Shown one piece after another: positions 8,311 to 17,063 of a stretch of DNA of 64,000 bases (positions within the stretch are counted from its first letter, which is position 1; each line of letters opens with the position of its first letter). The translations under genes were made by a program, and so were the position numbers. This DNA is from Lewinellaceae bacterium (GTDB lineage Bacteria; Bacteroidota; Bacteroidia; Chitinophagales; Saprospiraceae), in assembly GCA_016716135.1 (NCBI GenBank), contig JADJWX010000004.1:186001-250000 (forward strand). Direction: 5' to 3'. The notes beneath the pieces were generated by a model. That model was given only the letters and a program-made list of their open reading frames with translations, ran no database searches and was not told where the DNA came from.

Positions 8311-9339
8311 ATATTGAGGGGGTGACTTGAAGTCTAATGTCGTCAACTTAAAGTATTTGGGTGGGTGAACACTTTTGACTTTTCAAATTAGACTTTTCAA
8401 ATTTGACTTAAAAGGAACTTCCCGAACTGATATTGCTCTTGAAGAAGTCAAAAGTTCAATTTGAAAAGTCAAATTTGAAAAGTAGACTTGTTTGACTAAG
8501 AGAATCAGTGAGTTATCAAGTTAAAGTTCAAAGGCGCAATACCGACAGACATAGGCGCGATGGGGGTGAAAGACCGATAGCCTACCGTGTTCTACACTAC
8601 CGTTGTGATGCTTGTGCTTTGTTTTCTTCTTTGCTTCGGTAAGCTTCTTTTGGTTTTTAATGGGGATATAGATTGTTTGCAGTACAGGCCCAGGAACCTA
8701 AATCAGTCGGATTTTGAAACGAGCGAACCATCGTTTTTCAGGCGAAACTGTCTTCAAAATCCGAAATCGTGTGCGGACCAACAAACACTGAGTACAAAAT
8801 CGTTCGGCGCGGTGTGACTTTTTTTGCCCTGTATGCGCTTTTTAAGATTGTCCTTTGAGCGCTGATCGCTCTGTGCTCAGGTGTGTGCTGGGCAAAATAG
8901 GTTTCAAACTACCGAGAAAACGAACGTTTGGGCATCAACATGGACAAGGTTGAGATAGGAAAATGGTTGATGGTTTTGCCGTTGAGCCATCGCAGTCGAA
9001 AAAGCGCCAAGGCTAGTAGGGATTAAACTAACAAAAAAGAACAGCATCTCTTCATAAGAACGGAATGTAGCCTCCTGACTTGAGTTGCCTACGCTCCTGA
9101 ATAGAACACCATAGATGCTCGAAGGCTGCCAAATGCCTGAAAGTTGGTCGGCTCATGCCGGTGGTGGCTTTCCATTGCCGTTCATTACGAATTCCAGTAT
9201 AACCAAAACTCATACAAGTCTTTTTGAAGCAAAAATACAATTATTGATTATCAGTGACTTAGGCCAAAACAAGTCTAGTGTCTACCTCCTCTGATTTCTT
9301 AAATTGACGACATTAGACTTCAAGTCACCCCCTCAATAT
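8311..9339. mobile_element. Decayed insertion sequence with 32-bp terminal inverted repeats
   Basis: The ends are 32-bp perfect inverted repeats starting TGAGGGGGTGACTTGAAGTC (left 8315-8346, right 9304-9335), flanked on both sides by ATAT, a possible 4-bp target duplication that could also be two more palindromic repeat bases. About 1.02 kb is the size of a small DDE insertion sequence. Inside is a broken minus-strand transposase (next entry). Near the left end an AT-rich inverted repeat of gacttttcaaatt units (about 8371-8409 and 8445-8484) has no obvious role. No other gene is visible from 8299 to 9373. Confidence 0.75.
8904..9240 (-). pseudogene. Degenerate DDE transposase (IS5-like), frameshifted
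   Basis: Reading leftward from an ATG at 9240, just inside the right terminal repeat, the first 62 codons include 'IRNERQWKATTGMSRPTFRH'. That resembles the opening of IS5-type transposases with an HTH_Tnp_4 domain ('...RQF..LTG......F..L'). After a stop at about 9052 a second frame carries 'YEEMLFFFVSLIP' and 'AFSTAMAQRQNHQPFSYL', like the following 'DKLFF.L.YLK.....' helix-turn-helix segment. The DDE catalytic region cannot be recovered. Clearly non-functional; the family assignment rests on pattern memory. Confidence 0.5.
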
Positions 9340-9373
9340 TCCCTGCACTATTCCCTTCACTGCAAATAAACAC

Positions 9374-9703
9374 ATGGACAAACTCCGCGCTATCAAACTG
9401 ATCCACACCCTGGTCTGGGTATTTTTCGTGTCAATAATTTTTTACACGGTGTATTGCGGCGTGTTTAACAAAATAACCGTGCTCACCTGGATCGCCATTG
9501 GACTGGTAATTCTGGAAGGCCTGGTGCTGGTGGCTTTTAAGATGTTTTGTCCGCTTACCCTGCTGGCACGCAGGTATTCCGATTCGGAAAAAGAAAACTT
9601 CGACATTTATTTACCCCTGTTTGTTGCCCGCTATAACAAACAAATTTTCACGAGTATATTTCTTATCGGATTGATATTGGTTTTATACCGGACTTTTTCC
9701 TGA
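9374..9703 (+). CDS. Small membrane protein, unknown function
   Basis: 109 residues with three predicted helices (about 8-28, 36-54, 88-107). The segment 'PLTLLARRYSDSEKENFDIY' followed by LPLFVARYNK is distinctive and looks conserved, but I cannot attach a named domain. It starts 35 bp after the right end of the decayed insertion sequence, so its original promoter may have been displaced. Confidence 0.6.
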   Translation: MDKLRAIKLIHTLVWVFFVSIIFYTVYCGVFNKITVLTWIAIGLVILEGLVLVAFKMFCPLTLLARRYSDSEKENFDIYLPLFVARYNKQIFTSIFLIGLILVLYRTFS

Positions 9704-9778
9704 TAGCACGGCCGTGCACCTGCCGTCTTTTCCATGCGCAAGCCGGTTTGCCAAAAAACCTGTTTTGGGAGGCAGTCA

Positions 9779-11014
9779 TTATTTGGGCTCATACACCAGC
9801 ACAGCCGCATTCGTCTTCCGGAACAACTTTTTAGCCATGCGCTGCATGTCCAGACTGCTGACGGTGCGATACGTTTCCACTTCATCGTTCATCAACTCGG
9901 CCTTTTCCAGCATCTCATAAAAAGCCAGATTTTGGGCTTTGTTCAGAATGCTGGTTTCGGAAAACACGATGGTACTTTCAAACCGGTTTTTTATTTTCTC
10001 CAGTTCGCGCTGATCGACCGGCTCGGCCCCCAACGCTTCCAGTTCCGACCAAATAGCCGCAAGTGCCGCATCGGTGGAAACCGATTCCGAAACCTTGCCT
10101 TCGACGATAAGCAGGCCGGGGTCGAGGTTGGCCGTCACATAAGCATCAATGGCCGTGAACAGTTGCCGTTCTTTCACCAGGCGCCGGTACAGCCGGGAGG
10201 AAGTGCCGTGCGACAATACATCGGACAGCAGATCGACAGGGTAAAACTCAGGGTGCAGGCGCGGTGGCGTCCGGAACGCAAGGTACACGGCCGGCACCGG
10301 CACATCGGCCCTGACGAGGCGTGTCAGCAGCTTTTTCTGCGGCGGCTCGGCGCTCAACTGATGCAGAGGCACGGGCCCGGCAGGAATATTCCCGAACCAT
10401 TTTTCCACCAGCGGCAACACCGCTTCCGTTTGAATATTGCCGGCAATGGCAAGTACGGCATTGTTCGGCGTATACCACCGCTGGTAAAAACTGCGCACAT
10501 CTTCGATCGTGGCATTTTCAACATGCTCCGGGGTAAGCCCGATGACCGGCCAGCGGTACGGATGTTTTTTGTACATCATATCGGACAAATGGTGCCAGAC
10601 ATCACCGTAAGGCTCATTCAAACAGGTTTCCTTAAATTCTTCGACCACCACCCGGCGCTGCACGTTCAGGGCTTTTTTCGTGATTTTCAGGGCAAGCATG
10701 CGGTCGCTCTCCAGCCAGAGGGCAGTTTCCAGGTTCTCGACCGGCAGAATCTCGTAAAACGTAGTGTAATCATTGGTGGTGTACGCGTTATTCTCCCCGC
10801 CGGCCTCTTGCAGCGGATCATCAAAATCGGGCGCATTCCGGCTGCCGGAAAACATCAGGTGCTCGAACAGGTGCGCAAACCCCGTACGATCCGGCAATTC
10901 ATCGCGCGAACCGACCTGGTAGAGCACGTTCACCGCTACCAACGGCGTATTCCGGTCTTCGTGCACCAGCACCCGCAGGCCGTTGGCCAAAATGGTCCGT
11001 GTGAAGGTTACCAT
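9779..11014 (-). CDS. M16-family zinc metallopeptidase (single-unit, active type)
   Basis: 411 residues. The inverted zinc motif HxxEH is present as HLFEH (His48, Glu51, His52) in 'RTGFAHLFEHLMF', and the downstream acidic ligand lies in 'VVVEEFKET'. The length equals one M16 domain pair, as in the active subunit of MPP/PqqL-like pairs that work with a partner. No signal peptide is seen, so it is probably cytoplasmic. Its start lies 2 bp after the stop of the TerC gene, so the two are an operon read right to left, though no functional link is obvious. No inactive partner subunit is adjacent. Confidence 0.9.
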   Translation of the reverse strand: MVTFTRTILANGLRVLVHEDRNTPLVAVNVLYQVGSRDELPDRTGFAHLFEHLMFSGSRNAPDFDDPLQEAGGENNAYTTNDYTTFYEILPVENLETALWLESDRMLALKITKKALNVQRRVVVEEFKETCLNEPYGDVWHHLSDMMYKKHPYRWPVIGLTPEHVENATIEDVRSFYQRWYTPNNAVLAIAGNIQTEAVLPLVEKWFGNIPAGPVPLHQLSAEPPQKKLLTRLVRADVPVPAVYLAFRTPPRLHPEFYPVDLLSDVLSHGTSSRLYRRLVKERQLFTAIDAYVTANLDPGLLIVEGKVSESVSTDAALAAIWSELEALGAEPVDQRELEKIKNRFESTIVFSETSILNKAQNLAFYEMLEKAELMNDEVETYRTVSSLDMQRMAKKLFRKTNAAVLVYEPK

Positions 11015-11016
11015 GA

Positions 11017-11838
11017 TTATTTGTCGTTTTTGACTGTTATCCGGTGTTCATCCCGGGTTTGGAGCTTGCCCGGGTTGTGGTGCTTCGGCCAGTTGAACAA
11101 TTTGGAAGTAAGCATGGGCACAAAGAAAAAACCGGCCGTGATCAGGGAGATAACCAGGTCAACCTGCTCGCTCTCCACCCAATGCGCCCAGGCCTGATGC
11201 TGAAAAAAATGACAGGGCAGGGCTAAAAACAGTTTAAGCCCCAGCAAACCGATCACAATAAACGCGCTGTATTCCAGGAACGGGTAACGCTCCAGCAGCC
11301 GGACAAACCACTGCGCAACAAAGCGCATGGCCAGGATGCCGATGAATACTCCGGTACAAATAAGGTAAATATTATCGGTAAAGGCGACCGCCGCAAACAC
11401 ATTGTCGAGTGAAAATGCCAGGTCCATGATTTCCACCGCCACCACGGTCGCCCAAAAGGGGCCCATCCAGCCCAGGCTGATGCGGTAAAACCATTTTTCC
11501 TGTTTGTTCAGGGTGTCGTCGTCCGTTTGAGGGGTAGCCTTGGTATAGAAAAAATCAAAGGCCAGATACAACAGGTAGATCCCGCCCAGGGGTTTGAGCC
11601 ACCAGATTTGAATGAGGTAGGCGGCAAAAATCAGGCACAACCCGCGAAAGGCATAAGCACCGATAATGCCGTACCGAAGGGCGCGCGCCCGTTGGTGTGG
11701 CGGCAGATCCATGACCATTGTGGCCAGTACGGCCGCATTGTCGACCGACAACAAACTTTCAATGAGTATCAGGTTTAATACGATGACCGACGCACTTTCG
11801 AAGTCGGTCCCGAGAAGTTGCTCTAAAAACTGGAACAT
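11017..11838 (-). CDS. TerC/Alx-family integral membrane protein
   Basis: 273 residues, with seven or so hydrophobic helices. It has the TerC hallmarks 'LIESLLSVDNAAVLA' near the N-terminus and 'EIMDLAFSLDNVFAAVAF' in the second half, each with the conserved acidic (S)(V/L)DN pair in a membrane helix. TerC/Alx proteins are implicated in metal homeostasis, notably manganese export, and in metalation of exported enzymes. First gene of a tight two-gene unit with the M16 peptidase. No clear TAnnTTTG box was found upstream. Confidence 0.9.
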   Translation of the reverse strand: MFQFLEQLLGTDFESASVIVLNLILIESLLSVDNAAVLATMVMDLPPHQRARALRYGIIGAYAFRGLCLIFAAYLIQIWWLKPLGGIYLLYLAFDFFYTKATPQTDDDTLNKQEKWFYRISLGWMGPFWATVVAVEIMDLAFSLDNVFAAVAFTDNIYLICTGVFIGILAMRFVAQWFVRLLERYPFLEYSAFIVIGLLGLKLFLALPCHFFQHQAWAHWVESEQVDLVISLITAGFFFVPMLTSKLFNWPKHHNPGKLQTRDEHRITVKNDK

Positions 11839-12007
11839 GAAACGAACCGGGATTGAAAAACGCCGCGAAGATGGGAATTTTGAAGAGAAAAGCTAAAAGT
11901 ATTCCGGGCAAGGGCGTTCAAATAAAGTATGCAGCACGTAACAACCAAACGGAAGCGCTGTTGTTAAAAGGGCTGATTTTTTGATTCAACATTTAATTCC
12001 TGTCACC

Positions 12008-12601
12008 ATGAAAAAAATACTACCGGCGTTATTTGCACTGGCAGGAGCCGGCCTGCTGCTTGCTTGTTTTGATTCTAATAAAATTGCCGCCAGACCGGCG
12101 GACCAAACACAGCCACGTCCTATGACTACTTCCTTTTTTCAGTTTACCGTCAATTCCCTGAGTGGCGAACCGGTCGCTCTGGAACAATTTCGCGGTAAAA
12201 AAATTATCGTGTTGAACGTCGCTTCCAAATGCGGCTACACGCCTCAATATGCCGATTGGGAAAAATACTACACCGAAAACAAGGAAAACGTGGTGGTGCT
12301 CGGTTTCCCCTGCAACGACTTCATGGGGCAGGAGCCCGGCTCGGCTGAAGAAATCGCCGATTTTTGCCAGAAAAACTACGGCGTCAGCTTCCCCATGTTC
12401 GAAAAAGTCCATGTCAAAGGCGACGAAAAAGCCGCCGTGTATCAATGGCTCACCGATCCGGCCCAGAACGGCTGGAACAGCCAGGAACCCAGCTGGAATT
12501 TCTGCAAATACCTGATCAATGAAAAAGGCGAGCTCACGCATTTCTTCGCATCCAAGGTAAAACCCGATTCCCCGGAATTTCAAGCCGCCATCGGTTTGTA
12601 G
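12008..12601 (+). CDS. Glutathione peroxidase family thiol peroxidase, lipoprotein
   Basis: 197 residues from ATG 12008 (an upstream in-frame alternative at 11981 lacks a signal). The N-terminus is a lipoprotein signal with lipobox LLAC (Cys20). The peroxidatic Cys75 is in 'NVASKCGYTPQY', and the tetrad partners are Gln108 in 'GFPCNDFMGQEP' and Trp163/Asn164 in WNF. It reduces peroxides outside the cytoplasm, probably using thioredoxin-like donors, since Cys-type Gpx enzymes usually do. The residue after WNF is Cys166, where Thr, Ser or Glu is more common. It converges with the pirin gene 52 bp downstream. Confidence 0.9.
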   Translation: MKKILPALFALAGAGLLLACFDSNKIAARPADQTQPRPMTTSFFQFTVNSLSGEPVALEQFRGKKIIVLNVASKCGYTPQYADWEKYYTENKENVVVLGFPCNDFMGQEPGSAEEIADFCQKNYGVSFPMFEKVHVKGDEKAAVYQWLTDPAQNGWNSQEPSWNFCKYLINEKGELTHFFASKVKPDSPEFQAAIGL

Positions 12602-12653
12602 GGGCTACCCCTCGCGGTCGGCCGGGCTTTTTTGGTAAAAACGACCTGACAGG

Positions 12654-13412
12654 TTAAGAATCTGCCCGCCGGAGCTGGCCGTAAGTCCGGTAGCCCGGGT
12701 TAGCGGGCGAGGAGATGAGAAAAACTTTGGCACCCGTCATCGTGCGTAGTTCAATGGCCGATTGGTCGGTCAGCAACACAAAATCAAATTGCCTGGCGGT
12801 CTCGTCATTTAAGCTGAGCTCGCCTTCCAGCACATACGCCGAATAAATCCTGGACCGGTCAGCCTCAAAGCTGTGCAGCCCGCTGCCGACGTCGAGGCGC
12901 AGCACCTCCACTCCCGGCGTGTCCATCCGGAAAGGGCTCCCCTCCCCGACCAGGGTTTTGATACTTACGCCGTCATCGGTTTTCACCGGAAAATCGGCGG
13001 CATGGTAGTCGTCGTAGCTGGCCGGTTTTTCGAGCGTTTTCGTCAGGTCGGGATCAAACCAGATTTGAAACATCTCGGCACCCTTGCCCATCCATTCCGA
13101 ATGTTGGATGCCGTTGCCGGCGCGGATGATCTGCACGTCGCCGGTGCGCAGCGTGCGCCATTCGTTCAATTTGGTATCGTAGTGCCGGATTTCTCCGGAC
13201 AGTACAAACGAGCAAATTTCAAAACCCTGGTGCGGGTGCAACCCGATGGTACTGTCGGTCACAGCGCGGGCATGCGCCCAATAAAACAAGTTGGAATAGG
13301 GCCGGATGCTGGAGCGGTCTTGCGGAAAACCGATCGGTTTGTTTTCCACGATTTCACCGCCGTTAAAGGCGCCCTGGCCTTGCTTTTCTTTTGGTATAAT
13401 TTGAACTGGCAT
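12654..13412 (-). CDS. Pirin-family bicupin (YhhW-like)
   Basis: 252 residues in two cupin halves. The first carries the metal ligands: 'GLHPHQGFEICSFVLSGEI' supplies two His and the Glu region, and 'GNGIQHSEWM' supplies the third His. The second cupin (residues ~150-235) lacks an obvious metal set. Bacterial pirins bind Fe and some, like YhhW, show quercetin 2,3-dioxygenase activity; the physiological role here is unknown. The gene is monocistronic, divergent from secDF across a 385-bp gap. Confidence 0.88.
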   Translation of the reverse strand: MPVQIIPKEKQGQGAFNGGEIVENKPIGFPQDRSSIRPYSNLFYWAHARAVTDSTIGLHPHQGFEICSFVLSGEIRHYDTKLNEWRTLRTGDVQIIRAGNGIQHSEWMGKGAEMFQIWFDPDLTKTLEKPASYDDYHAADFPVKTDDGVSIKTLVGEGSPFRMDTPGVEVLRLDVGSGLHSFEADRSRIYSAYVLEGELSLNDETARQFDFVLLTDQSAIELRTMTGAKVFLISSPANPGYRTYGQLRRADS

Positions 13413-13623
13413 AGTTTACGATTGCGGTTGAATAACAGAGTTGGACGTTCATTTTAACAGCCGGCAGGGCAACATTGTTCGGACCGGTATCGGAGGTGAA
13501 ATTGTGCCGGGCAAATGCAGAAACGCGCAATTGCCAACCGCATTTTTTTGAATGTGAGCAGGGAAACCGGCAAAACCGCTGGCAAAGTCTGGCTAAGTTT
13601 TACGATTTATTAGCACAATACCC

Positions 13624-13651
13624 TTTGATTTGCGTGTTCTGCCTATATTTG
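13624..13651 (+). promoter_or_regulatory. Bacteroidota-type promoter of secDF
   Basis: TTTG at 13624-13627 and a perfect TAnnTTTG (TATATTTG) at 13644-13651, with a 16-bp spacer, slightly short for the -33/-7 sigma-ABfr pattern. It predicts a leader of about 140 nt before the ATG at 13798. I see no gene in 13413-13797. Confidence 0.55.
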
Positions 13652-13797
13652 CGCACTTTTTTCAAACCGGTGTTTGTACGGGGCGCGTTTTTTTTAAAAG
13701 CCCGGCTTTAAACGATTCCTTGAACAACAACCACAAACCCCGGCCTCGGGTACCTGAAATTCACTCATTTGATTAATCATTTACTTTACCTATAGGT

Positions 13798-16700
13798 ATG
13801 CAAAGCAAAGGTGTTGTACGTTTTTTCCTCATTGCCCTCACATTGGTCTGTTTGTACCAATATGCGCTGATTATTCCGACCACCAAAGTAGAAAATGCCG
13901 CCTCGGACTACGCCAAAACGTGTTCTGAAAACACCAGCCAATCGGAGCGTACGTGTTACAGCAATTACCTGGACTCGCTTTCCTCGGAAACGGTTTTCGA
14001 ACTTCCCCTGATCAAAAAATTCACCTATGCCGACCTGAAAAAAAGTCAGCTGGCCATGGGGCTCGACCTGAAAGGCGGCATGAGCGTGCTTTTGCAGGTG
14101 GACCTTCAGGACTTTTTGAAAAGCCTGGCCGGCAACACCACCGATCCGGCCTTCCAGGCTGCTTTGGATCAGGCCACTACCGCCCAGGTAACCCAGCAAA
14201 CAGACTATATCACCTTGTTTGCCAACGCCTGGAAAGAAACCGGGAAAGGCAAATCGCTGGCATCCATATTCGCACGCAATGAATCGCTCAAGGGGCAAAT
14301 AAATTTCGAATCGCCCGACGCCGATGTGCTGCGTGTGATCCGCGACCTGGCTAATACCACGGTCGATGAAACATTTAAACGCCTTAAGCAGCGTATCGAC
14401 AAATTGGGTGTTGTTCAGCCCAACGTAAGCCTCGATGCTGCCCGCGACCTCATTCTGGTAGAATTGCCGGGGATCGATAACCCGCAACGCGCCCGCGATA
14501 TGTTGCAGCGTAGCGCTAAACTGGAGTTCTGGGATACTTACCGTTTCGGCGACGAAGGCATCGGCCAGGCCTTAATGACTGCAGACACCAAACTGCGCAC
14601 CATGGGCTATGGCGACTCGGATACGACTACGCTGCAGATGGTAAAAGATACCAGTTATGTTTATCCGGCTGGCCCCGACGGCACGCCCGACTCCACCGCA
14701 CAACCGGAAATGAAGGTGACTGAACGGCCCGCAGAGCAGCAACAAACTGCCGGGCCGCTGCTCAGCAAACTCAGCCTTGCCGGCGATGGTCGCAGCGTAG
14801 TGCTGGGATATGCAGATAAAAATAAGATCAAGATCATCGATACGATGTTGAGCCGGCCCGAAATTCGGGCGCTGTTTCCAGTGGACATGAAATTCCTCTG
14901 GAGCATGAAACCGGTGCAAGAAATGGACGGCGTTACCTCCAGCATTGCCGGCCAATATGAGTTGTATGCCATTAAAAAATGGCGCAATCAGGAAAAAGCC
15001 CGTCTGGATGGCGGCGTAGTGACCCGCGCCAGCGAACAGCCCGACCCCAACTCGGCCGATATTTCGGTGAGCCTCGCCATGAACAACGAGGGCGCCCGTA
15101 TCTGGGCCGATATGACCAAGCTGGCTTATGAGCAGGGAAACCGCGAAATCGCTATTGTCCTGGATAACGAGGTGGTAAGCGCCCCACGCGTAATCAACCC
15201 GATCGAAGGCGGTAATTCGTCTATCACCGGCGGCTTTAGCCTTGAAGAGGCAAAGGACCTTGCCAATATTCTTGAAGTGGGCAAACTGCCTGCCGGAACG
15301 CGTATAGTGCAGGAAGGCCAGGTCGGCCCTTCACTTGGTGCCGACAACATCAACAAATCACTTATTGCCCTGATCTTATCGATTGTTGTGATTTGCGGAT
15401 TCATGATCGCTTACTATGCCCGCGGTGGTCTGATTTCGGTTATCGCTTTGCTGGCCAACATCTTTTTCATTATCGGCACACTGGCCTCCATGGGTACCGT
15501 ACTTACACTGCCCGGTATCGCCGGTATTGTACTGACCCTGGCGACAGCGGTAGACGCCAACGTAATTATATATGAGCGCATCCGGGAAGAACTACGCGAA
15601 GGGTTGACCTCGATCAAAGCCATTTCCACCGGTTTCTCCCGTGCCCTGCCTGCGATTATCGACGCCAACGTAACCACCTTGCTGACAGCTTTCATCCTGA
15701 TGTATTTTGGTTTGGGCCCGATTAAAGGCTTCGGAACAGTGTTGATGGTGGGTATTTTCAGTTCCTTGTTTACCGCCGTTTTGGTTGGCCGTTTGATGAC
15801 CGAATGGTGGCTGGAACGCGGAAAAACCGTGAATTACAGCATGCCCTGGTCGGAGAAATGGCTTGTTGATATTGATGTGGATTGGATCGGCCGCCGTAAA
15901 TGGGCCTATATTTTCTCGGGCGCCATTACAGTAATCGGTATTGCCGCGTTTGTTTCACGTGGCTTTGAACTGGGTGTCGATTTTAAGGGTGGTTACTCTT
16001 TTAATATTCAGTTTGACAAAGAAATTAAACTGGACGACCTGCGCCAGTCACTGAACACAGCGCTTGGCGGCAACCCGATCGTTAAAAAAGTAAACACAGA
16101 GAACACCTTCAACATCACTACCTCGTACCTGATCAATGACCAGGGCAGCGATGTGATGGACCGGGTAATAGCCAAACTGCATGAAGGTGTCCAAAATACC
16201 GGAGATACCACCAGCCTTAAAAATTTCGCGAATACCGACGGCACAGGCACCCACATCACGGCTTCCAGCAAAGTTAGCCCGACCATTGCCGATGACATCC
16301 GGGAGTCATCCTTCCAGGCTGCAACCTGGGCGTTGTTGTTGATCTTCTTGTATTTGCTGGTCCGCTTCCGGCGCTGGCAGTTCTCCATGGGCGCCGTATT
16401 GGCACTTTTCCACGACGTGGTGATCACGCTGACCTTTTTCGCCCTCTTGCATGGATTTGTTCCGTTTTCCCTGGAGATCGATCAGGCAATCATTGCCTGT
16501 ATCCTGACGGTCATCGGTTTTTCCGTGAACGATACCGTGATCGTATACGACCGCATCCGGGAATTCATCAACACCTATGCCGGCAGGCCGAAAGAAGAGG
16601 TATTTAACAAAGCGATCAATACCACGCTGAGCCGTACACTGATCACTTCGGGTACCACCCTGGCAGCTGCTGCCATCCTGTTCTTTTTTGGCGGCGATGC

Positions 16701-16884
16701 AATCCGGGGCTTTTCTTTCGGTATGACGGTCGGCATCTTGTTTGGTACCTATTCCTCTATCTTTATTGCCTCCGCGCTGGTTGTTGATTTGACCAAAGAA
16801 AAAGTACTGAGTGGCAAAGTCGTCGAAAACACCAAACCGGAATCGTCGTCGTACGCTAAAAAAGCAAAATCAAAGGCGAACTAA
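13798..16884 (+). CDS. secDF: Fused protein translocase subunit SecDF
   Basis: 1028 residues joining SecD and SecF in one chain, the usual arrangement in Bacteroidota. The SecD part begins with TM1 and the D1 signature 'MGLDLKGGMSVLLQVDL', a long periplasmic P1 domain with a Gln/Thr-rich insert, then 'LPAGTRIVQEGQVGPSLG' leading into TM2-6. The SecF part restarts at about residue 700 with its own TM and 'ELGVDFKGGYSFNIQF'. About 12 helices in all. It uses the proton gradient to pull preproteins out of SecYEG on the periplasmic side. An intrinsic terminator follows 37 bp after the stop, so the gene is its own transcription unit. Confidence 0.97.
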   Translation: MQSKGVVRFFLIALTLVCLYQYALIIPTTKVENAASDYAKTCSENTSQSERTCYSNYLDSLSSETVFELPLIKKFTYADLKKSQLAMGLDLKGGMSVLLQVDLQDFLKSLAGNTTDPAFQAALDQATTAQVTQQTDYITLFANAWKETGKGKSLASIFARNESLKGQINFESPDADVLRVIRDLANTTVDETFKRLKQRIDKLGVVQPNVSLDAARDLILVELPGIDNPQRARDMLQRSAKLEFWDTYRFGDEGIGQALMTADTKLRTMGYGDSDTTTLQMVKDTSYVYPAGPDGTPDSTAQPEMKVTERPAEQQQTAGPLLSKLSLAGDGRSVVLGYADKNKIKIIDTMLSRPEIRALFPVDMKFLWSMKPVQEMDGVTSSIAGQYELYAIKKWRNQEKARLDGGVVTRASEQPDPNSADISVSLAMNNEGARIWADMTKLAYEQGNREIAIVLDNEVVSAPRVINPIEGGNSSITGGFSLEEAKDLANILEVGKLPAGTRIVQEGQVGPSLGADNINKSLIALILSIVVICGFMIAYYARGGLISVIALLANIFFIIGTLASMGTVLTLPGIAGIVLTLATAVDANVIIYERIREELREGLTSIKAISTGFSRALPAIIDANVTTLLTAFILMYFGLGPIKGFGTVLMVGIFSSLFTAVLVGRLMTEWWLERGKTVNYSMPWSEKWLVDIDVDWIGRRKWAYIFSGAITVIGIAAFVSRGFELGVDFKGGYSFNIQFDKEIKLDDLRQSLNTALGGNPIVKKVNTENTFNITTSYLINDQGSDVMDRVIAKLHEGVQNTGDTTSLKNFANTDGTGTHITASSKVSPTIADDIRESSFQAATWALLLIFLYLLVRFRRWQFSMGAVLALFHDVVITLTFFALLHGFVPFSLEIDQAIIACILTVIGFSVNDTVIVYDRIREFINTYAGRPKEEVFNKAINTTLSRTLITSGTTLAAAAILFFFGGDAIRGFSFGMTVGILFGTYSSIFIASALVVDLTKEKVLSGKVVENTKPESSSYAKKAKSKAN

Positions 16885-16921
16885 TTTATTGATATAATTA
16901 GCCTTTGCTAATTGTTTTCAG

Positions 16922-16961
16922 CCTCCCGCAACAGGTTTCTGTTGCGGGAGGTTTTCTTTTT
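16922..16961 (+). terminator. Rho-independent terminator after secDF
   Basis: Perfect 13-bp stem cctcccgcaacag / ctgttgcgggagg around a GTTT loop, followed by a TTTTCTTTTT run. Confidence 0.92.
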
Positions 16962-17063
16962 ACCTTGGTGCGTAATTTACCACAGGCCTTTTACTGCCAA
17001 CCGGTGGTTCCACTTTGATAACTGAACGTTGTTTAAATGGTATTTTTCAAAACAACAGCTACT

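Noticed and set aside
8500..8900. Possible group II intron or other structured RNA inside the decayed IS
   Set aside because: A gggtgaaag-like stretch caught the eye, but there is no intron domain V hairpin, no reverse transcriptase, and the region lies inside inverted repeats with transposase fragments.
9734..11197. Long plus-strand open frame antisense to the M16 and TerC genes
   Set aside because: It is rich in His, Arg, Phe and Gln in the pattern of a reverse shadow; the minus-strand frames show HxxEH and TerC motifs.
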